DNA of 64,000 bases, from positions 74,834,040-74,898,039 of the forward strand of contig CM059193.1 of assembly GCA_030323885.1 (NCBI GenBank), written 5' to 3'. Every line of letters begins with the position of its first letter. The stretch's first letter is position 1. The DNA comes from Branchipolynoe longqiensis. Lineage: Eukaryota; Annelida; Polychaeta; Phyllodocida; Polynoidae. The translations under genes were made by a program, and so were the position numbers. Below the pieces are notes generated by a model that made no database searches, was not told where the DNA came from, and was given only the letters and a program-made list of their open reading frames with translations. Below are positions 53,926 through 64,000 of the stretch, in pieces.

Positions 53926-54229
53926 ATATTTGTTATTTATTATCTACTATCCCACTCTCATAAGAGTTAGTTCCTCCTTCTGTGACTATGGCGCCACCTG
54001 TGAGTAGCTCCTGGCTGCCCTGATACCGGCTGCGTCTGTATAGCACCCAATTTGCCGCTGTAGTCCATTAACATATGAAGCGTACATGGACCCACATGGA
54101 ATTGAACAATTTCATCATCGTCAGCTCATGTGACATGTGAGGAACCTCTCTCCCCTTCCATCCACCGTCTTCTCAATGCCATTACATGGAGGTCGCAGGG
54201 ACGTTCTCTAGGCACAACATATATATATA
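53926..54229. other. Unannotated spacer
   Basis: Has a GGCGCCACC motif (53989) as in MITE-S interiors, but no termini. Nothing else recognised. Confidence 0.35.
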
Positions 54230-54734
54230 TATAGTAGTCTGCACTGACTTCTCAGCCAAGTAACCACATATACAGGTAGGCATAGGTACTTTGGTGATAT
54301 CAGGGAGCCTCGGTGGTGTAATGGTTAGCACACTGGCCCGGAATGCAAAGAGATCTGGGTCCGAGTGCCGCTCTAGGTGAAATACTTCCCAATTTCATCA
54401 CCCCCACGAGACTGGTTGCCATGACTATGATCCTGTACAAGCTACGCACTGTATGGTTGTTGAACCTACTCTGTGTATGGATGTGTTAGTGCGTTGCCTG
54501 TATATATATATATAATTGTAAGCATTAAAAGACTTACAATTCCAGGGGACGAGTGTAGTGGTCTGCACTGACCTCTCAGGCAAGGAGCCGCATAGACAGG
54601 TAGGCGTGGGTAGTGTGATGATATCAGGGAGCCTAGGTGGTGTAATGGTTAGCACACTGGCTGAGAATGCAAAGAGATATGGGTTCTAGTCCCGCTCTAG
54701 TTGCAATATTTCTCATTTTCATCACCCCCACAAC
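54230..54734 (+). mobile_element. TRIM copy 5, complete
   Basis: Left repeat 54230-54410 and right repeat 54554-54734, each 181 bp, interior ~143 bp containing an ATATATAT run. Inserted in an AT repeat (ATATA on both sides). CCAGGGGACGAG precedes the right repeat. tRNA-like boxes present in both. Confidence 0.75.
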
Positions 54735-54940
54735 ATATATATATATATGCTAGGTGGCCTTTGAACTAATTTTAAAGCACCACATACCATCATATATTAC
54801 ATCCAAAAGCAAACCAAGTCAATTTATAAATCCTTATTTTCTGGATTGTCCTCTTTCATCTTCCGACTCAAATTTCGCAATTATGTAACACTGTGTGTGA
54901 AGCCTTTAGATGTTTTCACGGAGATATCATCCACATCATA

Positions 54941-55179
54941 TGAAGAGTTCAGGCGCAAAACCATGTAAACGCCAATCCAAAAATGGAGATAAACATTGGA
55001 ATTAAATCTACCAAAAGTTAATTTTGTTATATTCCTACTTCTTTTGTTAATTGCTCCATAACCATATGATCATATCAAAAGTGGAATTAGTGAGAATTAA
55101 AATTATTATCAGGAAAACTTTGGTATTTAGACTACATTTTTGGATTGGCTTTTACATGATTTTGCGCCTGAACTCTTTA
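54941..55179. mobile_element. MITE-P copy 4
   Basis: TGAAGAGTTCAGGCGCAAAAC to TTTTGCGCCTGAACTCTTTA, with TA flanks. Confidence 0.85.
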
Positions 55180-55193
55180 TATTATTAAAGCTG

Positions 55194-56166
55194 CATAGTC
55201 CGATGAAAATATCAAATTGTCAAGATCAAAGCATTTATATACATTTGATTTGACAAATTTGACGTAGATACTGGTGCTCGTACTGATATGACCTTAGATG
55301 TTGCTAGGACGTACAACAACAACAAGCAAACACACAAACAATAGATACTGCTGCACTTATCAAACATTTGTCACCAGACATGACAGAATACCGATCCAAT
55401 TTAACAGAACCTGTTAATGCAGAAGCCTATTATAAAGTCAACGGCCGGCAGCTGTGGTCGTGTAGGCAGGATAAATAAGAAATCACTACAGGCAAGTAAA
55501 CGAAAGGCAGAGTATAGATTGTGCAGAAGGAACCAGAAGGAGCTTGCTTGTTTTATTATTATATAGTCTCATGAATCCAAGATGGCTGTCACACCTGATC
55601 AGCTCCTCTAATCAGCTCTAGGCATTCCTCAACCACCCAATGAACATCCAACCTGCCTGTATCCAAGGCTTGGTTGTCTATGGCTACAGTGCCCTGTTGT
55701 GTCTCAGTGTACAGTGATCCGTAAATAACAATTGGAGGGGAGGGGGTATGTGAGCAGAGCTCCCAAGGCTCTGTCACACTAAAAGTATTGCCCCTCACAC
55801 ACTATCTATAACTACACAATGTCTATCTAACTCACTAAAGGATCACCAGCACCACATAATACCTTATTGCCTCTGGTTTTATATACCATTTACATTTTTA
55901 TATAACAATTGTAATTACCATAGACTAGTTCACACCATCGTCAAAAGTCTAAATATCGGGAAATTTTACACTATGGTGGCCATACTTTTGACGTCCTTGC
56001 CAAAATTAATTTTGCAGCTTTGCACATCAAACATCTAAAAAACCAGCCATTTAAAAATCAACGCTACTTCAAGTTAAGTCAGGTACTTTATGATGATCCA
56101 CCTCATATATTATATCTCAGAAAATGGCTGACAGAAGGTTAAAATCATCGGATTGTGCAACTTTAA
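55194..56166. mobile_element. MITE-Q copy with large internal insertion
   Basis: Left end TTAAAGCTGCATAGTCCGATG and right end CATCGGATTGTGCAACTTTAA belong to one ~355-bp element. About 530 bp of unrelated sequence (about 55435-55970, no identifiable family) and a SINE-A tail lie inside. Confidence 0.65.
55281..55345 (+). mobile_element. SINE-A tail-only insertion
   Basis: TACTGATATGACCTTAGATG through ACAACAACAAGCAAACAC, about 65 bp, set inside MITE-Q. Short flanking repeat ATAGATACTG/GTAGATACTG suggests a target duplication. Confidence 0.65.
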
Positions 56167-56420
56167 AGATGCAAACAAGAACGTGAGGTAGATAGAGCCT
56201 TATGCAGTCACACACATCAGTGCTATTTCTATCCATTACTGCGCATGCACAGGTGTATGTAGATTGAGCATCTAGGAGTGAATGACTTCTATTGTTGTCA
56301 GTGGATTCCAGTTGTTATATGTACATGCACACCAAAGGATGGATGTCTCTTAACAATAACAGCCTGGGCGGCTTTGATTCCAAAGATTGCGTCCGAAATG
56401 GCAGCTGACCTTTTTTTTAT

Positions 56421-56705
56421 TGGAGATTTATACTGCCTGTCATGGATATATGTCTGAATAGTCTTGTTTTCACCATTAGCCAGTTCTTTGATGGAAAACC
56501 CGAGCCTACACTTTTACTGACCCGAGGGATTTGTACCCTCCCACTCCAGGCAGACATGGTATGTAAGCAAGTGGCCTTTGATGATGCTGTACGTTATACA
56601 CAGCAGTGTGGCCATCCAATTTGGCAGAGATAATGGCATGGAGGATTGAGCCACCAACCTTCAGATTATGAGTGCTACCTAGAAAAAAGTGAGACACTCT
56701 AACAA
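56421..56705 (-). mobile_element. SINE-D, left arm of a head-to-head pair
   Basis: Reverse-strand SINE-D, head end at the right (GAGACACTCTAACAATTGG). B box is degraded (GATTGAGCC). Confidence 0.8.
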
Positions 56706-57078
56706 TTGGTTAAAGTGGTTAGAGTGGTTAGAGTGGTTAGAGTGGTTAGAGTGGTTAGAGTGGTTAGAGTGGTTAGAGTGGTTAGAGTGGTTAGAGTGGT
56801 AGAGTGGTTAGAGTGGTTAGAGTGGTTAGAGTGGTTAGAGTGGTTAGAGTGGTTAGAGTGGTTAGAGTGGTTAGAGTGGTTAGAGTGGTTAGAGTGGTTA
56901 GAGTGGTTAGAGTGGCTAGAGCGGTTAGAGCGGTTAGAGCGGTTAGAGCGGTTAGAGTGGTTAGAGTGGTTAGAGTGGTTAGAGTGGTTAGAGTGGTTAG
57001 AGTGGTTAGAGTGGTTAGAGTGGTTAGAGTGGTTAGAGTGGTTAGAGTGGTTAGAGTGGTTAGAGTGGTTAGAGTGGG
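56706..57078 (+). repeat. 9-bp minisatellite (GTGGTTAGA)n derived from the SINE-D A box
   Basis: About 41 units, with one 1-bp slip near 56800 and a block of GCGGTTAGA variants (about 56928-56955). The unit is exactly the core of the SINE-D A box (GGAGTGGTTAGAGTG). Confidence 0.95.
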
Positions 57079-57345
57079 TGACTTTTTTCTAGGTTGGACT
57101 CCTAATCTGAAGGTAGGTGGTTCGATTCCCCATGCCCCCACCTCTGCCAATTTGGATTTCCACTGCTGTATATAACTTACAGCACCATCAAAGGCTGGTT
57201 GCTGTCATACCATGTCTATGTGGTGTGGGAGGTTAAAAATCCCTTGGGTTGGTAAAATTGTACGATCGGGCTTTCTATCGACAAACTGTCTAATGGTGAA
57301 AACAAGTCCATTCAGACTTATCCATGAGAGGCAGTATGCATCTTC
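57079..57345 (+). mobile_element. SINE-D, right arm of a head-to-head pair
   Basis: Continues directly from the minisatellite with GACTTTTTTCTAGG, B box GGTTCGATTCCCC, full body, and the 3' end GAGGCAGTATGCATCTTC. Confidence 0.85.
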
Positions 57346-57391
57346 AAGGAACCTGAGTAACATGTGGCATCACATGACGATGAACACAACT

Positions 57392-57900
57392 TGTAACAGT
57401 AGACACTCCTGGTGGCCCGACTTGGACAAACTACCACATCATTGGTAATTTGGCATTCGATCGCCGCCATAGCCTCATAGCGTTAAGGGTAATACTTGTG
57501 CTGCCACCTATCTACTTACGGCGATACTGCTTTCTGACTTCTGCGTCAGCGCCGTCTGGTTATTCGTATTTTGATATGAAATACTTTGAGATGCTAACTC
57601 TGTCTTACTGACCTGCCATCTGTTCGCCCACTCGAACTACTGGCCCAAGTGCCTATATAAGGACCGTCTTAGCGGCGGAGAGCTCACTTCGACACGGCCA
57701 CAGGAGGACACTAGCTGGCTTTGAACTGCCATCCCACCCACCCCTGCTAAAAGACTATATTGGGCCTAGGGCTAAAGCTTATTGACCTCTTTGTGCTTAT
57801 CTCACTGTGCTTATTCTGTTGAATTGAATATGTGCTTACTAAAATTGATGTGTGCTTACTACAGACTCATTATCGAAAAAAGAAATAAATCCAACTTTAA
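57392..57900 (+). mobile_element. Possible solo LTR
   Basis: Begins TGTAACAGTAGAC; TATATAA at 57654-57660; initiator-like TCACTTC about 30 bases later; four copies of TGTGCTTA between 57788 and 57860; AATAAA at 57884-57889. These are the U3-R-U5 signals of an LTR, but no second LTR, defined 3' end or target duplication is found. Confidence 0.4.
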
Positions 57901-58452
57901 ACTCATATGCGGTGTCGGTGTCAAATTATACCCAAGCAACATCTGCGATTATACCTAGATATACACACACCTCTCCACAAAACCCAATCTTCCTGGCTTT
58001 ATAGTGCTGCTCACCCTTGGACACACTATAACATCATGACACGACCAGATGGGGAGTGGACGCCGTGCCCGCTTGACCAACTCGTACTGTTCCCTCGGTG
58101 TTTATATGTTATTCTAGTGTGCGGTATCCATGGAAACAAGCTATTGTTATTGCTTTGTTTTCACCAGATTGTGTATATGTGTCAATCAATGGGTGCCATC
58201 TTGTCGAAGAAGGTTGGCTGCAATGGACCTCCATCTCTTTCTGTCATTCGTTCCTCTCACGCATTCCGCATAGCTCATTGTTGTCCACTCAGTGATGTTG
58301 TCCATCCATGTTGTTCTCCTTCTCCCTGTGGCTATATATGGAATTTATGTTGTTGCAGGTGAGTGCCGCGAATAATTGCCTTCACTGGGTATCCCACTAG
58401 CTGAGAGTAAGTACATAACATTGCGCATATATGTATTTTCTTCAAGAATTGA
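57901..58452. other. Spacer with a SINE-A scrap
   Basis: 57995-58045 (CTTTATAGTGCTGCTCACCC) is a short reverse SINE-A piece. No gene recognised in the 151-codon frame at 57907-58362. Confidence 0.35.
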
Positions 58453-58792
58453 GGGGAGCGGGACGTAGCACAGGCGGTAGAGTGTCCACATGTGAAGGTG
58501 TCGATCATCCTATTGATCCTGCTCAGTGGACCCATTTGCAGTTTGGGCAAATTTTCATTCCAACCAGTGGTTCATAACTGGTTCATCAAAGGCTCTGGTA
58601 TGTGATGTCCTGTCTGTGGGAAATTGCATATAAAATACATTTTGCTGCTTATTGGAAAGAGTAGCCTCTGGTGTGGCAATAGGTTTGCTCCAACGAAATA
58701 TGTCAGAATGACCATATGTGTTATGTCCAATAGCCGATAATAACAATCAATTTGATCTAGAGGCAGAGTTAAATAAAACAACCTTTACTTTT
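58453..58792 (+). mobile_element. SINE-C, complete copy
   Basis: GGAGCGGGACGTAGCACAGG head, ATTGATCCTG B-box-like, body with AATATGTCAGAATGACC, and the end GTTAAATAAAACAACC. Confidence 0.85.
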
Positions 58793-58796
58793 TATT

Positions 58797-59095
58797 CTTG
58801 AAGATTTATACTGCCTATCATGGATACATCAGAATAAACTTGTTTTCACCATTAGACAGTTGATCACTAGAAAGCCCGAGCTTACACTTTTACTGACACA
58901 AGGGATTTTTACCTTCCCACACCACATAGACATGGTATGAGAGCAACTGGCCTTTGATGATATTGTAAGTTATGCACAGCAGTGGAAATCAAAATTGACA
59001 GAGGTAATAGAGAATAGAGAATTGAACCACCAACCTTCGGATTAGGAGTCTGACATAGAAAAAAGTCAGACAGTCTGACCAGTCTTGCACAGAGA
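58797..59095 (-). mobile_element. SINE-D copy
   Basis: Directly follows SINE-C in reverse orientation; A6 between the boxes retained; B box region GAATTGAACC. Confidence 0.85.
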
Positions 59096-59108
59096 ACACC
59101 ACACAAAC

Positions 59109-59139
<31 letters not shown>

Positions 59140-59380
59140 TACACACATATATATATATATATATATACATATTTAACATTATCCGCTCTCGTATTGCTAT
59201 GGCAGTCGTTCCGAGGAACACAACTAGTGGCATATCATTGGCAAGAAAGAATACACGCATACAGATCAAATCAGTATCAATTCCAGGCAGCTTCATCGTC
59301 CCCAGAGAGGGAAGAAACGACAGAGGAATAGATCATTGGAGTGAGAGAGGGATATAAAACAGGAGAGGGGAAGAATGATA

Positions 59381-60720
59381 GCTGGAGAGAAGGAGAGAAG
59401 GAGAGAAGGAGAGAAGGAGAGAAGGAGAGAAGGAGAGAAGGAGAGAAGGAGAGGAGTAGAGAAGGAGAGAAGGAGAGAAGGAGAGAAGGAGAGAAGGAGA
59501 GAAGGAGAGAAGGAGAGAAGGAGAGAAGGAGAGAAGGAGAGAGGGAGAGAGGGAGAGAGGGAGAGAGGGAGAGGAAGAGATGAGTAGAGGAGGAGAGGAG
59601 GAGAGGAGGAGAGGAAGAGAGGAAGAGAGGAAGAGAGGAAGAGAGGAAGAGAGGAAGAGAGGAAGAGAGGAGGAGAAGAGGAGAGAGGAGAGAGGAAGAG
59701 AGGAGAGGGAGAGAGGAGAGAGAGGAGAGAGGAAGAGAGGAATAGAGGAGAGAGGAGAGAGGAAGAGAGGAAGAGAGGAAGAGAGGAAGAGAGGAAGAGA
59801 GAAGAGAGGGAAGAGAGGAAGAGAGGAAGAGAGGAAGAGAGGAAGAGAGGAAGAGAGGAGAGAGTAAGATAGGAGAGGAGGAGAGAGGAATGAGAGGAGA
59901 GAGAAGAGAGAGGAATAGAGAGAGGGAGAGGGAAGAGAGGAAGAGAGGAAGAGAGGAGAGGGAGAGGGAGGAGAGGAGGAGAGGAGGAGGAGAGGAGGAG
60001 AGGAGGAGAGGAGGAGAGGAGGAGAGGAGGAGAGGAGGAGAGGGGAGGAGGAGAGGAGGAGAGGAGGAGAGGAGGAGAGGAGGAGAGGAGGAGAGGAGGA
60101 GAGGAGGAGAGGAGGAGAGGAGGAGAGGAGGAGAGGAGGAGAGGAGGAGAGGAGGAGAGGAGGAGAGGAGGAGAGGAGGAGAGGAGGAGAGGAGGAGAGG
60201 AGGAGAGAAGGAGAGGAGAGAGGAGAGAAGGAGAGAAGGAGGAGGAGGTAGGAGAGAAGGAGAGAAGGAGAGAGGAGAGAAGGAGAGAGGAGAGAAGGAG
60301 GAGAAGGAGAGAAGGAGAGAGGAGAGGAGGAGAGAAGGAGAGAAGGAGAGAAGAGAGAAGGAGGGAAGGAGAGAGGGAGGAGAGAGGAGAGAAGGAGAGA
60401 AGGAGAGAAGGAGAGAAGGAGAGAGGAGAGAGGGAGAAGGAGAGAAGGAGAGAAGGAGAGAAGGAGAGAAGGAGAGAAGGAGAGAAGGAGAGAAGGAGAG
60501 AAGGAGAGAAGGAGAGAAGGAGAGAAGGAGAGAAGGAGAGAAGGAGAGAAGGAGAGAAGGAGAGAAGGAGAGAAGGAGAGAAGGAGAGAAGGAGAGAAGG
60601 AGAGAAGGAGAGAAGAAGAGACACATAGAAGTAGAGAAGGAGAACAGGAGAGGAGGAAAGAAGGAGAGAGAAGGAGAAGAAGAGAGTGGGCGAGAGCGAT
60701 AGAGGCTGAGAGAACTGGAG
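59381..60720 (+). repeat. 1.3-kb polypurine array of 8-bp units
   Basis: Blocks of GGAGAGAA (59381-59570), GGAAGAGA (about 59600-59960), GGAGGAGA (about 59965-60215) and again GGAGAGAA (60400-60620). Almost no pyrimidine on the plus strand. The ~500-codon Ser/Leu/Pro or Glu/Arg frames on either strand are not genes. Confidence 0.95.
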
Positions 60721-60929
60721 AGCAAGAGAGCGAGAGAGTGATAACAAGAGAGTGAGAGAGTGACAGAGCGACAGAAAAAGAGTGTGAGAGAGCGAGAGAG
60801 TAAGATAGCAATGAAGTGAGAGAGCAAGAGAACGAAAAAGCAGGAGTTTACCTTGAGTGATTCGATGGGATGCAGTCAAAGTCAATATCAGTGAGCACTC
60901 TCACAAATCGGTGCTTGTCCTGATATATT

Positions 60930-61250
60930 TGACCAGACGGGATGGCCGAATGACTTGAGCGTCCGTCTCTAATCTTAGTACATCGTGGTCGAGTCAAACC
61001 AATGACTTAAAAATGTATACTTGTTGTTTTCTAGCCAGGCGCTCGACATTATTAGGATAGGGCAAGGACTGGTTTGCTCGCTGTCAGGACAAGGTGACTG
61101 AGTAGGATATCACCACATTGTTCTGGTGGTATGGTCTCCAAATGGGACAACTCTATAAAGTTAGAATGAGTGCACACTTTCACAAGTCGGTTCTCATCCT
61201 AATATGCCCTTAAATGTTGCCAGGACTAAAAATTCCAACAACCAACCAAC
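60930..61250 (+). mobile_element. SINE-A copy
   Basis: Head GGGATGGCCGAATGACTTGAGC (B box lost), full body, (CCAA)n tail. Confidence 0.8.
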
Positions 61251-61530
61251 CAACCTGATCTACCCTTAAATGTGGCTAGCTGGTTAAAACAAACTAAACA
61301 CGTATACATACATGCATGGCCGTGTAGTTTAGACGGGCACGTAGAGGTGAAGGTCACACAACATGACAGGGCAAAGGTCAACACGTGTTTAATCGTGGTC
61401 TCGTGAGATCTCGTTGCTATCGCTGGCCAGCCTGCTGCGGCAGACTGGCAGAGAGCACTGTACTGTTGTTAGGACCAGAAATCAGAGGCGGCAATTTGAT
61501 ACCACTACCCGAACAGTATATGCATTATGG

Positions 61531-61575
61531 CATTGGTTGTTGGAGTTTTACATCCTAGCAACATCTACCGTCATT
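61531..61575 (-). mobile_element. SINE-A tail-only fragment
   Basis: TTGGTTGTTGGAGTTTTAC ... CAACATCTACCGTCATTTC, 45 bp, right before the next SINE-A. Confidence 0.6.
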
Positions 61576-61576
61576 T

Positions 61577-61878
61577 CAAACGGGATGGGCGAATGAGTTG
61601 AGGTTTGAATCCTGGTCGAGTCAAACCAATAACTTAAGAATTGACACTTTTCGCTTCCTAGCCAGGCACTCGGCATTATTAGGATAGAGCAAGGATTGGT
61701 TAGCTCCCTGGCAGGATAATGTGACTGAGTGGGATATCAGTTCATTGTGCTGTTGGCCTGGTCTCCCAGTAGCGCCAGACTATAAAGTGACCATGAGTGC
61801 CCACTGTCACAACTTGCAACCAGTCCTCATATATTTGACATTACATGTTGGTAGGACATACAACTCCAAAAACAACCG
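61577..61878 (+). mobile_element. SINE-A copy, head internally deleted
   Basis: ACGGGATGGGCGAATGAGTT then directly GGTTTGAATCCTGGTCGAG; body complete. Confidence 0.8.
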
Positions 61879-61889
61879 ATCAATATAAG

Positions 61890-62190
61890 GCTATATCAAG
61901 ATGGATACCGACGTGTAACAATGCACACTTATGGTGACATTATAGTGCTGCCCCACTGGGAGATCAGGCCGCCGGGATCATGACCCGATTTGCCACTCAG
62001 TCACATTATCCTGACACTGAGCTAACCAGTCCTAGCCATATCCTATTATCAGTGCTAATGCTGAGCGCCAGGCGCGGAAGCAAAAAGAACCAAGTTTGTA
62101 AGTTATCGGTTAGACTCGACCGGTAATCAAACTCCCAATCTTCCGCACAGGAATCCTATGCTCTATCAATTCGGCCACTGCGCACCGGTG
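61890..62190 (-). mobile_element. SINE-A copy
   Basis: Reverse strand, full: body 61890-62075, B-box-like and A-box regions at 62110-62185 (minus-strand GGTGCGCAGTGGCCGAATTG). Confidence 0.8.
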
Positions 62191-62204
62191 TAACGATTTC
62201 AACT

Positions 62205-62705
62205 TCCCCCCTTCCCAAGTTCCCCCCCGGGAATCTGAAAACGTTTTTAACTTCCCTCCGGGGAAATTAAAAACGTTTTCAGATTCCTGGGGGGGAACTT
62301 AAAAACAGTTTTCAGATTCATCCCCCTATTTTCATATTCCCCCCTCTGGGAATTTAAAATTGTTTAAAAAACTTTAAAAAACGTTTTAAATTTCAGACCT
62401 ATAATATTTTGTTCTTAACCATCTTGGAGACCTTTTGTGTCATTTGTGGTTAAATATGTTTTATTGTACTAGTAATAATTTCCAGTATGCTATTCTCTGA
62501 ATATTATAATATTTGTCATGAAAAATAACAAAAAATAGCAAAAAATAACAAACATAAAGAAAATTCCCCAAACATTGGGGGGGGGGGAGTTAAAACGAGG
62601 GAGGGAATTTGAAAACGTTTTCAAATTCCCCTGGGAGGAATTTGAAAACGTTTTCAAGTTCCCGGGGGGGGGGGGGAACTTGAATATGGGGGGAATCTGA
62701 CCTTG
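62205..62705. repeat. Cluster of nested palindromes around GAAAACGTTTTC
   Basis: Two palindrome-rich blocks (62205-62395, 62570-62705) with repeated GAAAACGTTTTC or AAAACGTTTTT between GGGAATTTG/CAAATTCCC-type arms and C/G runs, on either side of ~170 bp of AT-rich sequence. The outer ends are roughly inverted (CTTCCCCCCTTCCC vs GGGGGGAATC). No known family recognised. Confidence 0.6.
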
Positions 62706-62845
62706 CATGTAATCACTGGTAATTGATAATTCTCCCAAATAAGGCTCATGACACGCACCGGGGATGAGCATTCAGATCATGTACCACTATGAAAGTAACT
62801 CTCGTGATGGAGTATTAAGCACATGAGGTTTTTACTGTCACGTGG

Positions 62846-62935
62846 ACAATATTGCCGGACAAATTAAAACAAACAAAAATACAAGCCTTTGAATACAAAA
62901 TCCTACACAATGGGATATTAGTCGCTTGGGAGATA
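62846..62935 (+). pseudogene. Possible LINE ORF2 C-terminal scrap
   Basis: LPDKLKQTKIQAFEYKILHN in one frame is like the K-x-F-x-KLLHxIL stretch near the end of L1/Tx1-type ORF2 proteins. Only ~30 residues, so weak. Confidence 0.3.
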
Positions 62936-63138
62936 ATTAAATTTGACGAACACCGATTGTTATTGCGGATTAAATGGCCTGAAACGTACACTGAACAAAA
63001 AAGCAACTGTATTGTTGCCGGTTTTGTTTGGTCAGAAGTAATAACCACAGTGTAGTTTTTTTTAAGCTGAGGGTATTTATTATTATGGTTAATAACTTGA
63101 TTTAGGTTCCGATATCATAGTTGCCTTTATCATTATTG

Positions 63139-63672
63139 CATATATGTGATGTATAAAACTGATGCGAGTATAAAGGCGCGTAAGGGAATATCCCCTACTG
63201 GCCACCCTGATTCTGTGTACTACTTTATGGGTGGCCCCTCCCCTGGGTGGGACAGCTGGCGCCACCCCCCCCCCCCCCCCCCCCCCCCTCCAGTGCCGCG
63301 AATACTGTCACTCGCGCACAAATAATTATATATATATATATATATTTTACACACATATGTATATAATACTTACCTACATAAATAAGGAACAATGAGAAAT
63401 ATGATAGTGGGTAGAGACGATATATTCTCTGGCTAGAGGAAATGAGCCATATAGCCTAAACAAGAAAAGAATTCTGTCGTACAGTGAGTGAATGCAGAGG
63501 CTCTGAGGTGTGGGCGAACAAGTAGGTGGCGCCACATGCTCAGGTCATGAGGAACCAGTAGATGACCTAATGAGTAGGTGACCAGCCGATGACTTAGTGG
63601 CTGGGGAAGTAGATGAATCTTCTGGCTTATTATACTCCCATAATGGCTTATGTGCGATATAATCTATTATAT
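63139..63672. mobile_element. MITE-S copy, ~530 bp
   Basis: Left ATATGTGATGTATAAAAC and TGCGAGTATAAAGGCGCG; right TTATACTCCCATAATGGC inverted. Interior shares AGTGCCGCGAATACTGTCAC with the copy at 38.8 kb and has a C28 run and GGTGGCGCCACATG. Confidence 0.7.
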
Positions 63673-64000
63673 AAATATAAAATGGCGGGTGAAGTTATTT
63701 ATAATATTATTTATTATCCTACGATCTTATAATATAATTTATTATCCTCGACTTGATGATTATTTCTTGTCCATGATATATATTTGCTGCGGGCCAGTAC
63801 TCTTCTTTGCTGCTTTCCCTCCCCCCACCTTCTACACTGCTCACTTCTGCTGTTTGCTTTGGACACTACACACCTATTTTTACTTTTAGCTTTTTATAGG
63901 TAGGGCGTTTATTGCTCGGCAAAGAGCCTTATCAATAAATTAGGCTGTTCACCAACCTTCCCTCTCGTCCTCTTCCTTTCACTTAGCCTGACTTTATACA
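63673..64000. other. Unannotated right edge
   Basis: AT-rich, with AATATAATTTATTATCC-type short repeats near 63700-63750. No gene recognised. Confidence 0.35.

Noticed and set aside
56706..57078. CRISPR-like array
   Set aside because: Pure head-to-tail 9-bp units without spacers, in a eukaryotic SINE context.
57907..58362. 151-codon frame downstream of the LTR-like region
   Set aside because: No domain, contains a SINE-A scrap, and composition is like the spacer.
59277..60885. Three ~500-codon Ser/Leu/Pro frames and Glu/Arg frames
   Set aside because: Translations of the polypurine octamer tract in several frames at once; no domain.

Overview
The window looks like repeat-dense intergenic DNA from a marine invertebrate, most likely a mollusc or other lophotrochozoan. 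Support: no operons or bacterial genes; many tRNA-headed SINEs; a SINE family (SINE-C here) resembling one widespread in gastropods and bivalves; and two kinds of tyrosine-recombinase retrotransposon. The taxonomic call is an inference from repeat types. I find no host protein-coding gene, no true tRNA or rRNA gene and no CRISPR array. Nearly all long open frames outside the retroelements are translations of simple repeats.

Layout. 1-3.0 kb: 5' part of a DIRS-like retrotransposon on the minus strand. 3.2-9.8 kb: AT, ATGT and GGGTGT-type simple repeats, a foldback element and several TIR elements. 10-13.9 kb: a TRIM, SINEs and MITEs, with a SINE nested in a MITE. 13.9-19.9 kb: an apparently full-length Ngaro-type element (ORF1, RT-RNase H, tyrosine recombinase, split direct repeats A1/B1-A2-B2) inside a TIR element; a second, uninterrupted copy of that target sits at 36.0 kb. 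20-29.8 kb: SINEs, a dead LINE and a 5'-truncated RTE-like LINE with an intact partial frame. 30-41 kb: MITEs, SINEs, a 14-bp minisatellite and a complete TRIM. 42-50 kb: pyrimidine-rich minisatellites and a dead LINE RNase H region split by an 8-bp array. 50-64 kb: more TRIM, SINE and MITE copies, a head-to-head SINE pair with a 9-bp minisatellite, a 1.3-kb polypurine tract and a palindrome cluster.

Family names used below are mine. SINE-A: tRNA-like head plus a ~270-bp body ending near GATATGACCTTAGATGTTG. SINE-C: head GCGGGACGTAGCTCAG. SINE-D: tRNA-Arg(CCT)-like head. MITE-P: TIR TGAAGAGTTCAGGTG, TA target. MITE-Q: TTAA-flanked, TIR AGTTGCATAGTCCGATG. MITE-R: TIR TGGGTCATTCTTTAAAAC. MITE-S: TIR with TGCGAGTATAAAG. 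MITE-T: TIR GATAAAGGATTCACCC. U-family: TIR containing CAGTCACAC or similar, TAA target. TRIM: ~500-bp element with 181-bp terminal direct repeats.

The most interesting candidate is the TRIM. It has ~181-bp LTR-like repeats starting TG, a ~140-bp interior, TGG two bases after the left repeat, a purine-rich tract just before the right repeat and a short target duplication. Each repeat contains a tRNA-like sequence with A and B boxes and a closed acceptor stem. This is architecturally parallel to plant Cassandra TRIMs, which carry 5S rRNA sequence in the LTR.
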